Positions 50,364-63,200 of a DNA stretch of 64,000 bases are shown piece by piece. The notes below the pieces were generated by a model. The model was not told the DNA's origin. It was given only the letters and a program-made list of their open reading frames with translations, and ran no database searches. Within the stretch, counting starts at the first letter, position 1; each line of letters begins with the position of its first letter. Origin of the DNA: Pythium myriotylum (Eukaryota; Oomycota; Peronosporomycetes; Pythiales; Pythiaceae); contig JALJCQ010000001.1 in NCBI GenBank assembly GCA_023091665.1, positions 3,286,001-3,350,000 on the forward strand. The letters are read 5' to 3'. Both the position numbers and the translations under genes were made by a program.

Positions 50364-52169
50364 CTAGTTGCAGCCTCTGCCACCGACCAAGCGGTAGCAC
50401 GAGACGCCTGGAATGAACGACATGATGTTGATTGCGGCCGAGTACAGGAAGAGCGATACGCAGAAGATCGCGATCGCCGAGCTCGCAAACTTGGTGAAGC
50501 CTCCGTACATACGGAGTTGTTGCGCGTCGAGCTTCTGGCTCGGCAGGAAGAAGAGACCGAGCAGGGCAAGCGCGTTGATGCCGTAGATCAACACCGAGGC
50601 CCAGATGACGCTGTTGCGCGTGTCGGGGTCGAAGTTGTCAACGCCGGCCTTGGTATCGAAGAAATTCTCGCCGTAGAAAATGCCCTGGGAGTTGGTGTTG
50701 ACAAAGATCTGGCTGATACGCTGGAGCGAGAACGTGAGCCCAACGGTGGCTCCTTCCGAGCCTTCCTGGATGATCTCGATCAATGGCACCACAGGGTTCA
50801 AGATCTGGACAGCATCTCCGATGTTGGCGAACGAGGTGATCGTTCGATAGACGTATCGATTGCGGGAAATGTCCTTGGCGACCAGGATGTTCGCCAGCAG
50901 GTTGGGCACGACGGTCATAATCGGCGCAAGGCAGTAGAACCGCGGCCATAGTGTGTTCATGAAGAAAAGCCGCCAGATAATGAACGTGAGAATGGCGATC
51001 GCGTCAGCGATGCTACGAGTGAGCTGGTAGTTGTCGTTGTATGAGCCGGCCCACTTGCGAATGGCAGTAGTCACGTCGTTGATGCGCATCGTGAGGAAGA
51101 AGACGAAGATCACGATGAACATGAGCACGCGCCACACCGCCTTCTGCTGCATGATCTTCCAAAAGATTTGCGTGCGCACTTTGAGCGTCGTCGAGAGGTT
51201 GTAGTGCTCCTCCTTCCAGTAGCGTAGGATGATGGGGAGCGGCGCAGCACACACGAATGCGAGCGTGAACATCGCGGTTGAGAAGGCAACACGCGGCTCT
51301 TGCTTCGCGGCCAACGTACCCGTGTCTCCGAGTGCGAAAATGGCGAACCCGGCACTCACGAATGACACGAGTCGACGGAAGATCAGGTACTCAGAGACGA
51401 TCGCGCCGCGCTTGCGGAGCGGCTCGCGCTGGGACAGCTCGATCGTTCTCGTGTGGACGCAAATGTACGTGATGATGCAGCCGAAGCTGGCGACCGAGAG
51501 TAGGATCAGCGCGACGATGACGAGCCAGCGGGGAGGTTTGGTCTTGGGGTCTTGCGACTCGATGTACATGCTGATCCCACCGATCGAGAGGATAGCGACG
51601 GCGTTCATCACGAGCCCGACCACCATGTATCCCTTGCGACGCAGGCCCATGATCGGGTACCCATCCGTGAGCAGCCCGACGAAGAACGCGAGCGCCATGG
51701 GCAGTTCGATGAGTCTCGTCACGGCCGTGATCTCCTGGCTCGCGAGCTTGAGCCGCAGCGCGATGAGCGGACGCACCGTGCTCTGCAGTCCCGAGTACGA
51801 GAGCACGGACGAGAAAGTGGCGGCCGCGAGTCCGAAGCAGTACCACGAGTAGAACGTGACGACCGATCCTTTGCGTAGACTGCCGTACATCTCGTAGTTG
51901 TAAAACTGCTCGCCGGCGACAAAGCGCTGCGTGGCGAGCTCGTCGCCGTCGCTCGAGCGCAAGTCGTCGTCGTCGTGGCCGTGGCCGTGCGGGCCGCCGG
52001 ACATGGCGAACTGGTTGCGCGACGGCGCGCTGGTCTGCGGCGACACGAACGTGCTGAAGTCGACGTGCACGACGGGCTGCGGCTCCATTTGGGCGTGGCG
52101 GCGGAAGCTCGGATGCGCGTGCGCGAGGCTCTGCTGCGAGCTCTTGGACCGGGCTTTGTCCGCGAGCAT
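50364..52169 (-). CDS. FBT/BT1-family transporter 4 (601 aa)
   Basis: Folate-biopterin family carrier. First ATG in frame is 52169 (MLADKARSKSSQQ); MEPQPVV at 52088 is an alternative. Long hydrophilic N-terminus with a His/Asp run (GHGHDDDDLRSSDGDE). Core motifs: YGSLRKGSVVTFYSW, LTDGYPIMGLRRKGYMVVG, CVHTRTIELSQREPL, IIQEGSEGATVGLTFSLQR. C-terminus is QKLDAQQLRMYGGFTK and CYRLVGGRGC. Frame intact. Most like FBT5. Confidence 0.92.
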   Translation of the reverse strand: MLADKARSKSSQQSLAHAHPSFRRHAQMEPQPVVHVDFSTFVSPQTSAPSRNQFAMSGGPHGHGHDDDDLRSSDGDELATQRFVAGEQFYNYEMYGSLRKGSVVTFYSWYCFGLAAATFSSVLSYSGLQSTVRPLIALRLKLASQEITAVTRLIELPMALAFFVGLLTDGYPIMGLRRKGYMVVGLVMNAVAILSIGGISMYIESQDPKTKPPRWLVIVALILLSVASFGCIITYICVHTRTIELSQREPLRKRGAIVSEYLIFRRLVSFVSAGFAIFALGDTGTLAAKQEPRVAFSTAMFTLAFVCAAPLPIILRYWKEEHYNLSTTLKVRTQIFWKIMQQKAVWRVLMFIVIFVFFLTMRINDVTTAIRKWAGSYNDNYQLTRSIADAIAILTFIIWRLFFMNTLWPRFYCLAPIMTVVPNLLANILVAKDISRNRYVYRTITSFANIGDAVQILNPVVPLIEIIQEGSEGATVGLTFSLQRISQIFVNTNSQGIFYGENFFDTKAGVDNFDPDTRNSVIWASVLIYGINALALLGLFFLPSQKLDAQQLRMYGGFTKFASSAIAIFCVSLFLYSAAINIMSFIPGVSCYRLVGGRGCN

Positions 52170-53594
52170 CTCTCCGCGCGCGAGAGGACGAGGCAAGCGA
52201 GCCACTGTGGGCTTTTCGCGACTGGCGGCGCCATCCAGTCCCGTTCCTCCTCCGCATTCTCGCGAGCTCGCCTACGTGAGCTCATCTCCCCGTCCAGCTG
52301 GTTTGATGGCCAACCCACACTCTGTGAGAACTGGCCCATCCACGGCGAATAGAGGGCGAGGTCATCTCTCCTTACGATGTAGATGAGTATTCGATTTTGG
52401 GGAAAAGAGAAAGGAGAGGCGACGTCCACTGACCCACGTGACCGCTTTTCGAACTTGGGCGGCAGATTCGTGGAAAGCGACGCTCGAGGCGCCGACATGC
52501 AGCATGTGGGGGTTTGTGCTTGGTGGACTGGCGCGGACACAACGAAAGGCGGCGAGGGCTGGCCGGCCAGCCGATCGATCGGCGCATACAAGTCGGCAGT
52601 CAACGGATCGGCGGCGAGCCTGGCGTCCATGGTTCCCGTGGTTAGTCGTGGCTGCAACGGAGCTGGACCCCTTTTTGCCTCCGGCTTGCTGAGTGCATCG
52701 GGTTTGTGAGATCTGGTGGAGACTCTCTGGTTACAGATTGCATCGGCTTTTACACTTGTGGCTCGTTCCACGGACGGAGAGGATGTCTTGTCGGTTCGGA
52801 AGGTGTCGGTGCTGATGACACTCGTCATGTAAGCCTCTTGCTGGGCGCAATCCGCATGGATCGTACTGTATCGTATGGTACTGTAGTCTCTCTGTATGGA
52901 TGTACATTCAGTACGCCGAGTCCCACGTGCTGGACGCGAATTAGTTGAGCTCCTCGTCTTCGAGATGCGATCCTCTTTCTGATCGGGACCCGGCTGGACT
53001 CGAAGCAGAGCGACCACGCACACAACATCGAAGGCGACTAGGCGGTGGATCCGATACGGTAAGTACCTTACCTTACTCGAGACGACGAGGAAGAAGCCTT
53101 TCGCGCTGGAAGGACGCCGTGGGGGGAGTTTCTCGCAGAGAAGCAGCTGGGTGGGTGAGACCCAGATCAAGAGGTCTCTTCTTCGCGACTCAGGTCGCTC
53201 GTGGCGGCTTCTGAGTTGGCGGCGACGTTCCACGTTCTTGATTGCTCGGGTGACACGACGTCGCTGGCGTTCCCGCGATGGAAGAAAAGTCGGGTCGTCA
53301 GTTATCTCTCTTGAGCTGCGTTTGATCGGCCGAGTTGTCGTTGCCCCAGCTCATGCAGATCCGCCTGTCCTTCCACACCGAGGAGGATGATCGATCTACT
53401 CGGCAATGTACCAATCCGTCGAGGCGATCCTGACAAGGAACACTCTACGGTGAGGGGAGACGGAGGGGGGCGGGGGGGGGGGGGGGGGGGAGAGAGAATT
53501 GTATTCTTGTTCGAGTTCCTTCGTATTCTCCAACCCATAACTTACACGATCCTGTTTCTCTACAGCTCTCACGTCTTGAGAGCTCTTGGGATAC
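52170..53594. other. Intergenic between FBT4 and FBT5
   Basis: About 1.4 kb, 5' flank of FBT4 and 3' flank of FBT5. No gene recognised. Contains a G-rich run at 53465-53490 (6 G, C, 19 G) followed by AGAGAG. Confidence 0.5.
53465..53490 (+). repeat. G-rich homopolymer tract
   Basis: GGGGGGC followed by 19 consecutive G. Lies about 105 bp downstream of the FBT5 stop codon. Confidence 0.9.
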
Positions 53595-55286
53595 TTAATC
53601 GCAGCCTGCGCCACCAGCGATCTTGTAGCATGATAGACTTGGCACGAAGGTCATGATGTTGATAACCATCGAGTAGGTTAGCAGCACGACCGAGAAGATG
53701 ACAATGACAGCACTTGCAGCCTTGGTGAAACCACCGTACATGCGGAGCTGCTGTGCGTCGAGCTTCTGCGTCGGCAAGAAGATGAGGCCGAAGAACGACA
53801 GCAGGTTGATGCCAAAGCTGAGCACCAGAGAGAGGAACACGTCGCGACGTACGTCGGTGCCGAAGGCGGCGATGACCTTCGGGTTCGTGTCGTAGAAGTT
53901 GGAGCCTTGGAAGAGACCGGCCGAGTTGGTGCTGACGAAGATCGACGACACACGCTGCAGCGAAAGCGTGAGACCCACAGTGGCACCCTCCGATCCTTCC
54001 TGGATGATCTCCGTCAGCGGCACGACGTTGTTGAGCGTGGTGATACCGTCCGAGATGTATGGGAGGATCTGCAGGAAGCGGTAGACGTAGCGGTCGCGGC
54101 ACCAGTCGAACGCCACGAGAGCCGACGAGATGAACATCGGCACAACCATAGTGATCGGCGCCCACGCAAAGTAGCCGCGCCAGAGACTGTTGAGGAAGAA
54201 CCACTTCCACATGTAGATGGTGCCGATCATGACCATGTCACGAATAGCAGTCAACAGCAGGGCATTGTCGTTTGCAGCGCCGTCCGTCCAGCCCATGATC
54301 ACAGAGTTGGAGTTGGCGAATTTGACGGTGAGGAATAGGCCGAAAATGATGATGAACATGAGGATACGCCACACGGCCTTCTGCTGCATGATCTTCCAGA
54401 AAATCTGCGCACGAACCTTCAGCGTTGTCGGAAGTGAATAGTGCTCTTCACGCCAGTAACGAAGAATCACAGGCGTCGGCAACACACAAATGAGAGCGAG
54501 CAGCAGCATCGAGTTCGTGAAGCTGACCTTGGGATTCTGACCAGTGCCGATAGTGAGGTAGTTGAACAGGTTGGATGTCATCGATGTCCAGCGACGGAAC
54601 GACAAGTAGTCTGCCTGGATCTTGCCTCGGTTGCGAAGCGATTCACGCTGGGATAGCTCAATCACGCGTGTGTGGACGCACATGTACGTGATGATACAGC
54701 CCACACTAGCAAGGCCGATGAAGGCGATAGCCAGCACCATGAGAGCATTGCTTCGATCCTCCTTCTTCTGTCCCTCGAATACAGAGCTCAATCCTGCAAC
54801 AACAAGCACGCTGATGGCGTTGATGACAAGACCGACGATCATGTATCCCTTGCGGCGGAGACCCATGATTGGGTAGCAGTCCGAGATCAAACCGACAAAC
54901 ACACTTAGAGTCATGGGCAGTTCGATAAGACGCTGCACGGACGTGTTCTCCTGGGCAGTCAAGCCGAGCTGGATCTTCATGAGCGGACGAATGACACCTG
55001 CAAGCGTCTGGTACGAGAAGGCAGACGAGTAGGTCGCAGCGATGAGACCGATGCACTCCCAGCTGTACCACTCAACAGCGCCGCCCTTGCGAAGACTGCC
55101 GTACATTTCATAGTTGTAGAACTGCTCGCCGGCGACGTATCGCGGGTTTGCCGGGTCGTCCTCCGAGTACAGGCTGAGCTCGTTCGACGGCGACTCGTAC
55201 GTGTGGAATTCGGCAGTGTCCTGCGTGTTAAGCCGCGGATCACTCTTCGTGCCGTACGGTGGCGGATCTGAGACGGCGTTCTTCAT
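53595..55286 (-). CDS. FBT/BT1-family transporter 5 (563 aa)
   Basis: Folate-biopterin family carrier with ATG at 55286 (MKNAVSDPPPYGTKSD). N-terminal cytosolic region of about 65 residues, then YNYEMYGSLRKGGAVEWYS, LISDCYPIMGLRRKGYMIVG, CVHTRVIELSQRESL, KAVWRILMFIIIFG, IIQEGSEGATVGLTLSLQR. The C-terminus is QKLDAQQLRMYGGFTK ending CYKIAGGAGC. No lesion. The shared YNYEMYGSLRKG block just before the first helix is common to FBT1 and FBT3-5. Confidence 0.93.
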   Translation of the reverse strand: MKNAVSDPPPYGTKSDPRLNTQDTAEFHTYESPSNELSLYSEDDPANPRYVAGEQFYNYEMYGSLRKGGAVEWYSWECIGLIAATYSSAFSYQTLAGVIRPLMKIQLGLTAQENTSVQRLIELPMTLSVFVGLISDCYPIMGLRRKGYMIVGLVINAISVLVVAGLSSVFEGQKKEDRSNALMVLAIAFIGLASVGCIITYMCVHTRVIELSQRESLRNRGKIQADYLSFRRWTSMTSNLFNYLTIGTGQNPKVSFTNSMLLLALICVLPTPVILRYWREEHYSLPTTLKVRAQIFWKIMQQKAVWRILMFIIIFGLFLTVKFANSNSVIMGWTDGAANDNALLLTAIRDMVMIGTIYMWKWFFLNSLWRGYFAWAPITMVVPMFISSALVAFDWCRDRYVYRFLQILPYISDGITTLNNVVPLTEIIQEGSEGATVGLTLSLQRVSSIFVSTNSAGLFQGSNFYDTNPKVIAAFGTDVRRDVFLSLVLSFGINLLSFFGLIFLPTQKLDAQQLRMYGGFTKAASAVIVIFSVVLLTYSMVINIMTFVPSLSCYKIAGGAGCD

Positions 55287-57226
55287 GGTCGGTTCCTGTA
55301 CAGCGCCGACACTCGCGCCTCAAACGTCGCACACGAGTTGACCTCGGCCGGCAAAAATCGAAAGTGCGGGCCTGGGACTATCCAGTGCAAGTAGGTCTCA
55401 GCAGTGGCGAGTCGCACACACACGTTGGTTGTTTTGATTGCACCCTCTACCAGTCCTTTTCTTGACGATCCAGTCGTCGGTCTCTGTTCGATGCGTGTGC
55501 TTGACGTTTCCTCGACTTGCACCAACTGGACGGTCTCCTCCCAGTTCTGGTCCAGTTGCCTTGGTGGTGTAAACCAGACGGATCCGAGCCAGGTCACTCC
55601 TCCAAAGTCGACAATTTTAGATGCTGACTCGGACAAGATCCGAGGTCTCAGCTGGGAGAGTTGACGTCTGTGTGGTGCGAGGAGAATCCCACAACGCTTG
55701 ATGATGGTAGACCTGTGGGAAGCACTTTGTGGTACAAGAGACGCACATGCGTCCAATTGCAAGATGGAGGGAACCCACGAAAAGTGGTGGCAGGAATGTT
55801 TGGAGTACATACACAGAAACCTCTGTCACATATGCTCGCCTTTGTCGATCGATCCAGCCGAGTGGCCAGTCTTCGGTGGGTCTCAGTGCTGTAGGAGCTT
55901 TTGATAGAGAGAGCAGTTGCCCACACACCACTCGACTTTGGTGTCACGCATTCTCCATCACAGAAAAAAGTACCGAGATTATTGGGAGCGAGCGTATGTA
56001 TGTTCATGTCTCCACGGGCAATCGGATCGGGTTGCATGGTGTTGACCGACAAGGATCTGGCTCCAGCGTAGAGTTCGCACATGGCTTGCCTACACAAAGA
56101 CGGAGCCTGTTGCGCCGACTATGTTGACTGCGAGCCTGCCGCTTGTGCACGAGAGTGGGTCTGAGATTGAACGACGGCGCTGATCAATCGACCTGGTCGG
56201 GCAGCACCATGAAGGCTCGTGTACATTACGCACTGTCGTGAGTTCCTGTAGATACGGTGGTTGCAGTAAGCGACGTCATCGCTGTGTGCTACTCCTGAGC
56301 AATTACAGATGCGAGCATTGCTGACATTGGCCACGCTGGAAGACGGCACTCTCGCCTTCTGTTGGGCGACACCTGCATCCTGAGAACCCCAATCCAAATC
56401 CGCTCGGTACTCTTGGATGCTCCTCCCAGAAGGGTCAAGGCGAGCATGCCGCCGCAACGGAAGGTGTTGATGCATCTGGCTCCCCGTCCGGTATGAATAT
56501 ACAGGGAGACGGGGACCGTGTCCTTGATGGACCTCAGCCCAAATCTCGTGCAAGCTCCCACAGGGAGAGAAGACTTCCCGGCGAGACGCAACAAAGCGGC
56601 ACACATTCAGTGCCGCGACCAGATTTTCCAACTGACCACCTCGGTGGATTTATTGGATTGCTTCGGACTGGATATGGAGAACAAACATCAAAACAGCATC
56701 GTGAAAACTGGCAGGGGCATTGGACACGGCTCGATTGCTCATCGCACCGACTCCGATATGTACTGTATTCAGTGGATAGCCGTCAAGATCGCCTAAAGAA
56801 ATCGTCAGATTTGCAGGAAAGTTGAGGACACGGTGACGCAACTTCTCCCATGGTCAGCCTCGCTGTCGGGAAAGAGGAACCGCATCTTCCACGCAACTCA
56901 GCACATCAACTGTCGTTGGGACGAGCCACTATCAGTCAACACGAGTCTCAGATCCCAGACGCTCTCCGCTCTCTTATCTAACGTGGTACACACTATCTAC
57001 AAACAATTCATCCTGTAACTATGTATAATACCTTAATTTATTATTATCCCTTTCGAATGCGTTATTGAAGTCTCGAATCCATTTCCACAGGGGTTTCCCT
57101 TCTCCCGTCGCTTCCTTTCAAAGCAACATTGGCGCCGAGACGTCCGACCAAGGGAAACGAGCGGTCTCTTTATGCGCCGTCTGTCGACATCGAGCTCGAG
57201 GAACGCGCCGTGACGTGGTGGCATCG
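55287..57226. other. Intergenic between FBT5 and the ankyrin gene
   Basis: About 1.9 kb with only short, unrecognised frames (the longest, 170 codons minus strand at 56119-56631, lacks any domain and has biased composition). Holds the divergent promoters of both neighbours. Confidence 0.5.
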
Positions 57227-60200
57227 ATGGGCCTCAAGAACTCGCGTCCGCTGCCGCAGGCGGCGGAAGAATTGGAGATGGCGCCGTTCTTCAAGCGCCG
57301 TTTCCGCACGTGGCACCTCGACCACGTCACGCTCGTCGTCGAGCGCTACAAGGCCCTGACCATGCGCCACTGCATTGACGCGATCGAGCTGAGCAAGATT
57401 CTCGGCATTCGAGAGCAGCCGCTTGTGGAAGACATCATGCGGCTCTTCATGCCCAAGACGCCGACGCGCGTGCACCACATGATCGACGCCATGGAGGTCG
57501 TGATCGCGCTCATCCTCGTTTGCCAGGCACCGAGCATCTACCGCCGCTTCGAGGGTGTGTGTTTACTGCCAGCTGAGTTGCGTTGCTGCTTGTGTAACTG
57601 GCTTTGATTAGCGATCTTTGACGTCATTGACGTCAACCAACTCGGCGTGATCACGCCTCCAGACCTGGTAGTCTGTACGTCTCCATCGTGTTTTATTCCA
57701 CGAGCTAAGACTTTAACATCAATTGCATCGTTGTCATGTAGTGTTTGGCGCGGTTGGTCGGGCAATCATGAAGCTCTTCCGCTATTCGGTGAGTCTTGAG
57801 ATTGTACTCATGTTGATTAGATTGTTGACTGCTGAGTCGTCAATGCTCGTTATGTCAAAGGTGGAACCTCATCAGCGAACTGCAATGCTTTACATGCAAA
57901 CCATATTGGAGTCTGATGTCGGACGATCGGGATCGATCGAAAAGGAAGGACTATGCAAACTAATGATCTCTGATCACTACGCGGTTCATTACACAAAGCA
58001 ATGCACTGGAGAGGGTAAGTTGGGTCGAAATAAAAAAAAATGTTACCACAACGAAGTGCTAATTTTTTTTGCAGGCAAGTATAAGTTGTACTTCTTGCAA
58101 GAGAAAGACATGGAATTCCTCGGGGCAGTTGAGTTTCACACAGAAGAGCAAATGAAGACTGCGTCGCTCAAGATTATCCGGGATATGGCAGCTGAGCAAC
58201 TCTACAAGCTCCCAAACGAATTCACATTTCTTTGTCAGGGTCGGGAAGTGAAGAGAGTATGGGAAGTTGACCGAAAAGGGTGGGCGATCGTTCCTTTTGC
58301 CATGCGGGGAACGCCAGGTTTACGCGTCCACACCCTCGCACACAATCGAAGGGCAGAATGCCCGAAAAGGCCCAATCCATTTGAGTTCAGGTATATGGGC
58401 AACACCCTTCCTCGGTACAAGAAGAAGATCAGCGATGTTAACCCCATCTACAAGCATTACGGCTTCAAGGTCTCATCGAACAACAATGGAAAGCCTCTGA
58501 CCCCAGTGGTGAAGTGGCGCGTAGCTGAAAACTGGGCAGGAGAGTGGATATACAACCAAACTAAACTGGCAGCCCCGTCTAAAACTTTGATGCAGAAACG
58601 GTTGCGAAGTGCACCGAGAGCAAAGGCTGAGCGTGTCGTCGTAAAAGATCACCAAGGCCGGCTTATATCACCATCCACCGAAGATTTTGCTGATGTAGAG
58701 CCACTCAGTAGACCACACACAGCACGTGATCCCACCGACAACTCACACATGCGTGCAAATATCTTCCCAGTGCATTCTCCGGCCGCGATGAGACAACGGC
58801 TAGACCGTGCTGATGCGTGTGAGAGAAAGATCAGAATGACTGCGCGCATAGTGGCGATGGAGACGCTACAACGCTTGGATTGCCCTGTGGACTTCACCGA
58901 TGAAGACAAAGAGAATGAAACTCGCCGAGTGAACAGCGCAACCCCCTGTGACCCTATCCAAGGAAGAAAACCAGACAGGAGAACAACCGTCTTGCTGCAC
59001 ATTAACGATGGACAAGCCCGACCATCGCGACTTATGAACCCAAAACAATTGCTTCAAGATCGCGTCAGGAGTGAAGCCCATGACACATCGTCACGCCTAA
59101 AGGTGAGCGTTTTGCCCCAAAGACTGGAGCTGGGCACCTCGTCAACGCTGTCTGGTGGGAAAGTCCACCTGGGGCCTTTTTTAACGTCCTCCAACATTGA
59201 ACTACAAGAAGATGAAGTCGAGGTGTACCCCGTCATAGTGATTAGACCATTTGGCGATACTGTCGATATCACAGGCCCTACAGAACTATCATCTCGTGAT
59301 GGTGATATTTTGGACACCCCGCAGGTGCATCTACGAGCTGATTTGTCTTATTTATCTGAGTACGAATTTGAGATTGGCCCGCATGAGAGCAATTTCGAAG
59401 TCGTCTACAATCACATTCAAGCCAAGACATCTGATCTGATTACCTTGAACCGCCAAGATATCTTTGGTCGCACCTTGCTCCACGATGCTGCGGAGTATGG
59501 GCACTCAAATCTTATGGAGCTACTACTTAAAGAGCGCGTACTCCGGAACAGTGGAGATAACCGAGGCGATACTCCACTACATCATGCTGCACGAAGAGGT
59601 CGACTGAAGGAAGTCAGTTCTCTTCTAAGAGAAGGAGCACTTCCATGGCGACTCAATCACAATGGCAAATCTGCATTATTTTGCGCTTTAGAAGCAGCGG
59701 CCAAGAGCATGCGTCGAAGTGTAATTTCGCACAAAAGGGCGCCAGAAGGATGGAACGAAACGTCGTCAGCCGTGCGACGGGATGTCCAAGAGAGGAACTT
59801 CCTTGCCACCAATGATCGCTACAGTCGTATGCGACAAGTGATCGATCTATTGTGGGATCGGTATCCGATATCAGCACTTAGCCATCCGAACAATGCCGAT
59901 CGAACAAGTTGCCTTCAACTCGAACACCAGGTTTTTGGAGATGTGTTCCAAGCTTGCCACGATGGGAACCTTGTTCGCCTGCAACGCCTAATTGATTTGG
60001 ATAAGCGGGCCACAGCTCAGTACATAAACTGCCAGCTGCAAATACTAGGTCGCACGAGCCTTCATGAAGCGACTGAGCAAGGTCACACAGCAATAGTGGA
60101 CTTGCTGCTCAAAGTTGGTGCCGATGGCTATATCTGGGATCAACGACAAGAAGTCCCCCTCCACATTGCCACCGAGAAAGGTTATGAACGCATAGCGTTG

Positions 60201-63200
60201 TGTTTGACACGAAAGTTTCCAGGTACACTCGCTTTGCAAAGCTATCTTGGCAAGACACCTCTTCACCACGCAACAGAGCGAAATCACACAGCAGTTGCGC
60301 TTGCATTGATTGCTTCAATAAAGGAGATGGACGGCCAAACTCGTATTCTTGATATGCAGGACATGCATGGATACACACCGCTTCATTACGCAAGTGCGCG
60401 TGCGAACACTCTCGTGTGTCGTTCCCTCGTTGAAGCTGGGGCAAGTGTGAACATATCTCGATATGAAAATACCATCTCGATCGGGCAGAAGCATCTGCTT
60501 GGAGTCTACTCGAAACGCGCTGTAGCAGCCCTTGGGGTCATGATCGTCGACCGCAGGTCTGGCGGAAAGGAGATTCATGTATCTTTTGACTTAGACACTC
60601 CTATTGAAATACTTCTTCGAGCTTCGCGAGAAGTCATCCACGACTACTCAGATCGGCTGAAGCTCCTTGCTATGCTAGCCTCAGAAGCTCAAAGAAGCTC
60701 AAGATTCCCTCGCGAGCGAACCAAAGCCTACTCCCCGCCTTTGTTTCATCTTGCCTGTAAGGTAGCGCAAACTAATCTCGCTTTTGCTGTGGATGCCTGC
60801 AAGATGCTGTCGGCTCTCAAGTACGAGGTGAATACTTTGCACCCCTTGTCAGGGGAGTCAGTTCTACTTCAAGAGTGCAAGCGTGTTTGCAATCAATCGG
60901 TCAAATCAGACTACAAAACGTCCGATCTATCGTTGATTCGAACACTGATTCAAATCGGCGCAAACCCCGATTTACCAAACGAGAAGAACGGTGAAACACC
61001 TCTTAGCTGTGGTGCTTGGTTTGGGCATCTTGCTTTACTCGATCTCCTTCTCGAAGCAGGCTCTCAATGTAATTTTTGCTCCAAGAACTCATTCTCCGCG
61101 CTGCACTTCGCCGCTCTCGGCAAACACATTGCGTGCGCCAAACTGCTTCTCGGTCACAGATCAATCGTGAACACTCACGTGTTGACACCGAAACATGACG
61201 AGAGTCCCTTGTTCTTCGCAGTGAGGTCAAAGAATGAGCGTATGGTACAACTACTTCTGAGCCAAGGAGCTGACCCTTGTGCAGTGTGCACTGTGCAGCA
61301 TGGTGTGAAGACGTCATTTGGAATCGACCTCTCATTAGAACGGAGCGCAGTGCGTTCAACGACAGCTCCCCATACCGCCCCAACTTACGGCCCGGTCAAA
61401 GAGCTTATAGATGGCGATACGCTTAGAGTTGCTTCACCTCTTACATTTACCTTGCTTGTGGCCCGTTCAGTCCATTCATATGCTTCGCAAGCTGAATATG
61501 TCACCGTTGACCGAGCTCGGAAACGTCAAGAATGGGAAGTGCTGAGTCGTATCGCAATTATGATCGCGCAGCATGCAGTCAGTACCATATCACCGAGCGG
61601 AAGCACAGGAAGCAGCCTAGTCACGCGACACGACATCTACCTCTCTTGCTTCCTCGGGTACTGGGAGTTGGCTCGGTTGCTACTCGCCCAGCAGATTGTG
61701 CTACCTAGCGCTTCGACCTCCTCGCGTATGAACGCACTGCATCTCGCTGCAGCTGCTGGAGAATCAACAATCGTGACGGCTTTAGTTGCAGCCGGTATGA
61801 ACGTCAATTGCAGACTGGCCCATCCAAACATCCAAGTGGTCGATAAGCAAGATCTACGGTTCGGAAGAACGACCAGGCTTGTAAAGTATCGGGGTGCACT
61901 TTTCTTTGCACTTGTCAATGGCCATGTTGAGACTGCTGCACGACTATTGGTGCTGGGTGCAAATCCTCTAGAAACGCTTCCCCATGATGCGATCACACAC
62001 GCTAAGACCCGCTACATCTGCTTGAAGGTCCATGAGTCCATGCCAAAAACAAGAAGAGATCGGTTTTTCGCATCAAGAGAGCAAGGACCACGATCTGGTG
62101 AACAATCTCATTCAACTGGGTTTGATAATCACGAACGAATTATGATCAACTTTGTTCGACTACTCGAGACAAGTATTAACGCAAAGCTGCCCCTTCTACA
62201 TTGCTCGTCTGGAATGGGATACAGGAGCATGGTAGAACTCCTAGTTGGGGCGGGTATGAGCTTTTCCACGTCGATTGCTCCGAGTGTGGAATGGAAACAC
62301 ATGCAATGGCGCTGGGAATGGTACGCTGAGACGGCTATCCACGTCGCTATACTGCGTGGGCACCTTCAAGTTCTCCAGTACTTTGCCTCTCAGGTTCAGT
62401 TCAACTTTCCGCGCTTTTTCTCGAGAGAAGACAGAAGACCACGAAGTCTACTTCTTCTTGCTTGCTTGGTAAAGCGAGTGGATATCGTAAACTATTTGAT
62501 CTCCAGTGGTGCGGTGGGAGATGCTGGAGGTGGTTACAATATGGAGAACACAGCGGACGATCTAGAGCACGCAATGAACTGCTGTGCCTTGGGGCAGTTT
62601 GTTGAGGGTTTTCGGCTTTTGCTTCAAGAAGGCACACAACCGGACATCTTAACACTGTCAAAAACTTTGGAAGGGATCGAGAGAGCGCATGGATTTGATG
62701 AGCTCGTAGGTGATTTTGCTCCATCCGTAACGGAAGTATTTACAAGTTCTCGAGTGCCTAGTCGTTATCGAAACAAGAAGCGGGTGTTTGCGCCTGCCTT
62801 AGCACTTCTGAACGAAATCGGGCCATTCGCGAAAGACCCAGATAGGTTTTTTAGAGTGCTCTCGTTTGATCAAGCGCTGACAACATTTATCATGTGCTCT
62901 CAGTACGGATTGTGGACTAGCTTCCGCGATGTTTTTCTTGTCAATGAAGTCTACTTCATACAACCATTGAATCCATGGAAAAACCTTCTCGTCCGAGCAG
63001 CGAACTGTTGCATGATACTCCATCGCGCAGCAATCGCTGATCAGGTCGATGTTCTCCGCTTCTTTGTGTCGCTTGGCGTAACTCCTGATTTGAAGTTACC
63101 CGAGGTTCCCCAGCTTTCTTGCCCAGTGCGTTTCGCTGCAAGACACCATGCGCTCCAAGCTTTCCTCTTCCTGTCGCTCCAATCAGCAGATCTAGGTGTC

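Noticed and set aside
56119..56631. 170-codon minus-strand frame
   Set aside because: No start context, domain or family resemblance; overlaps other short frames.
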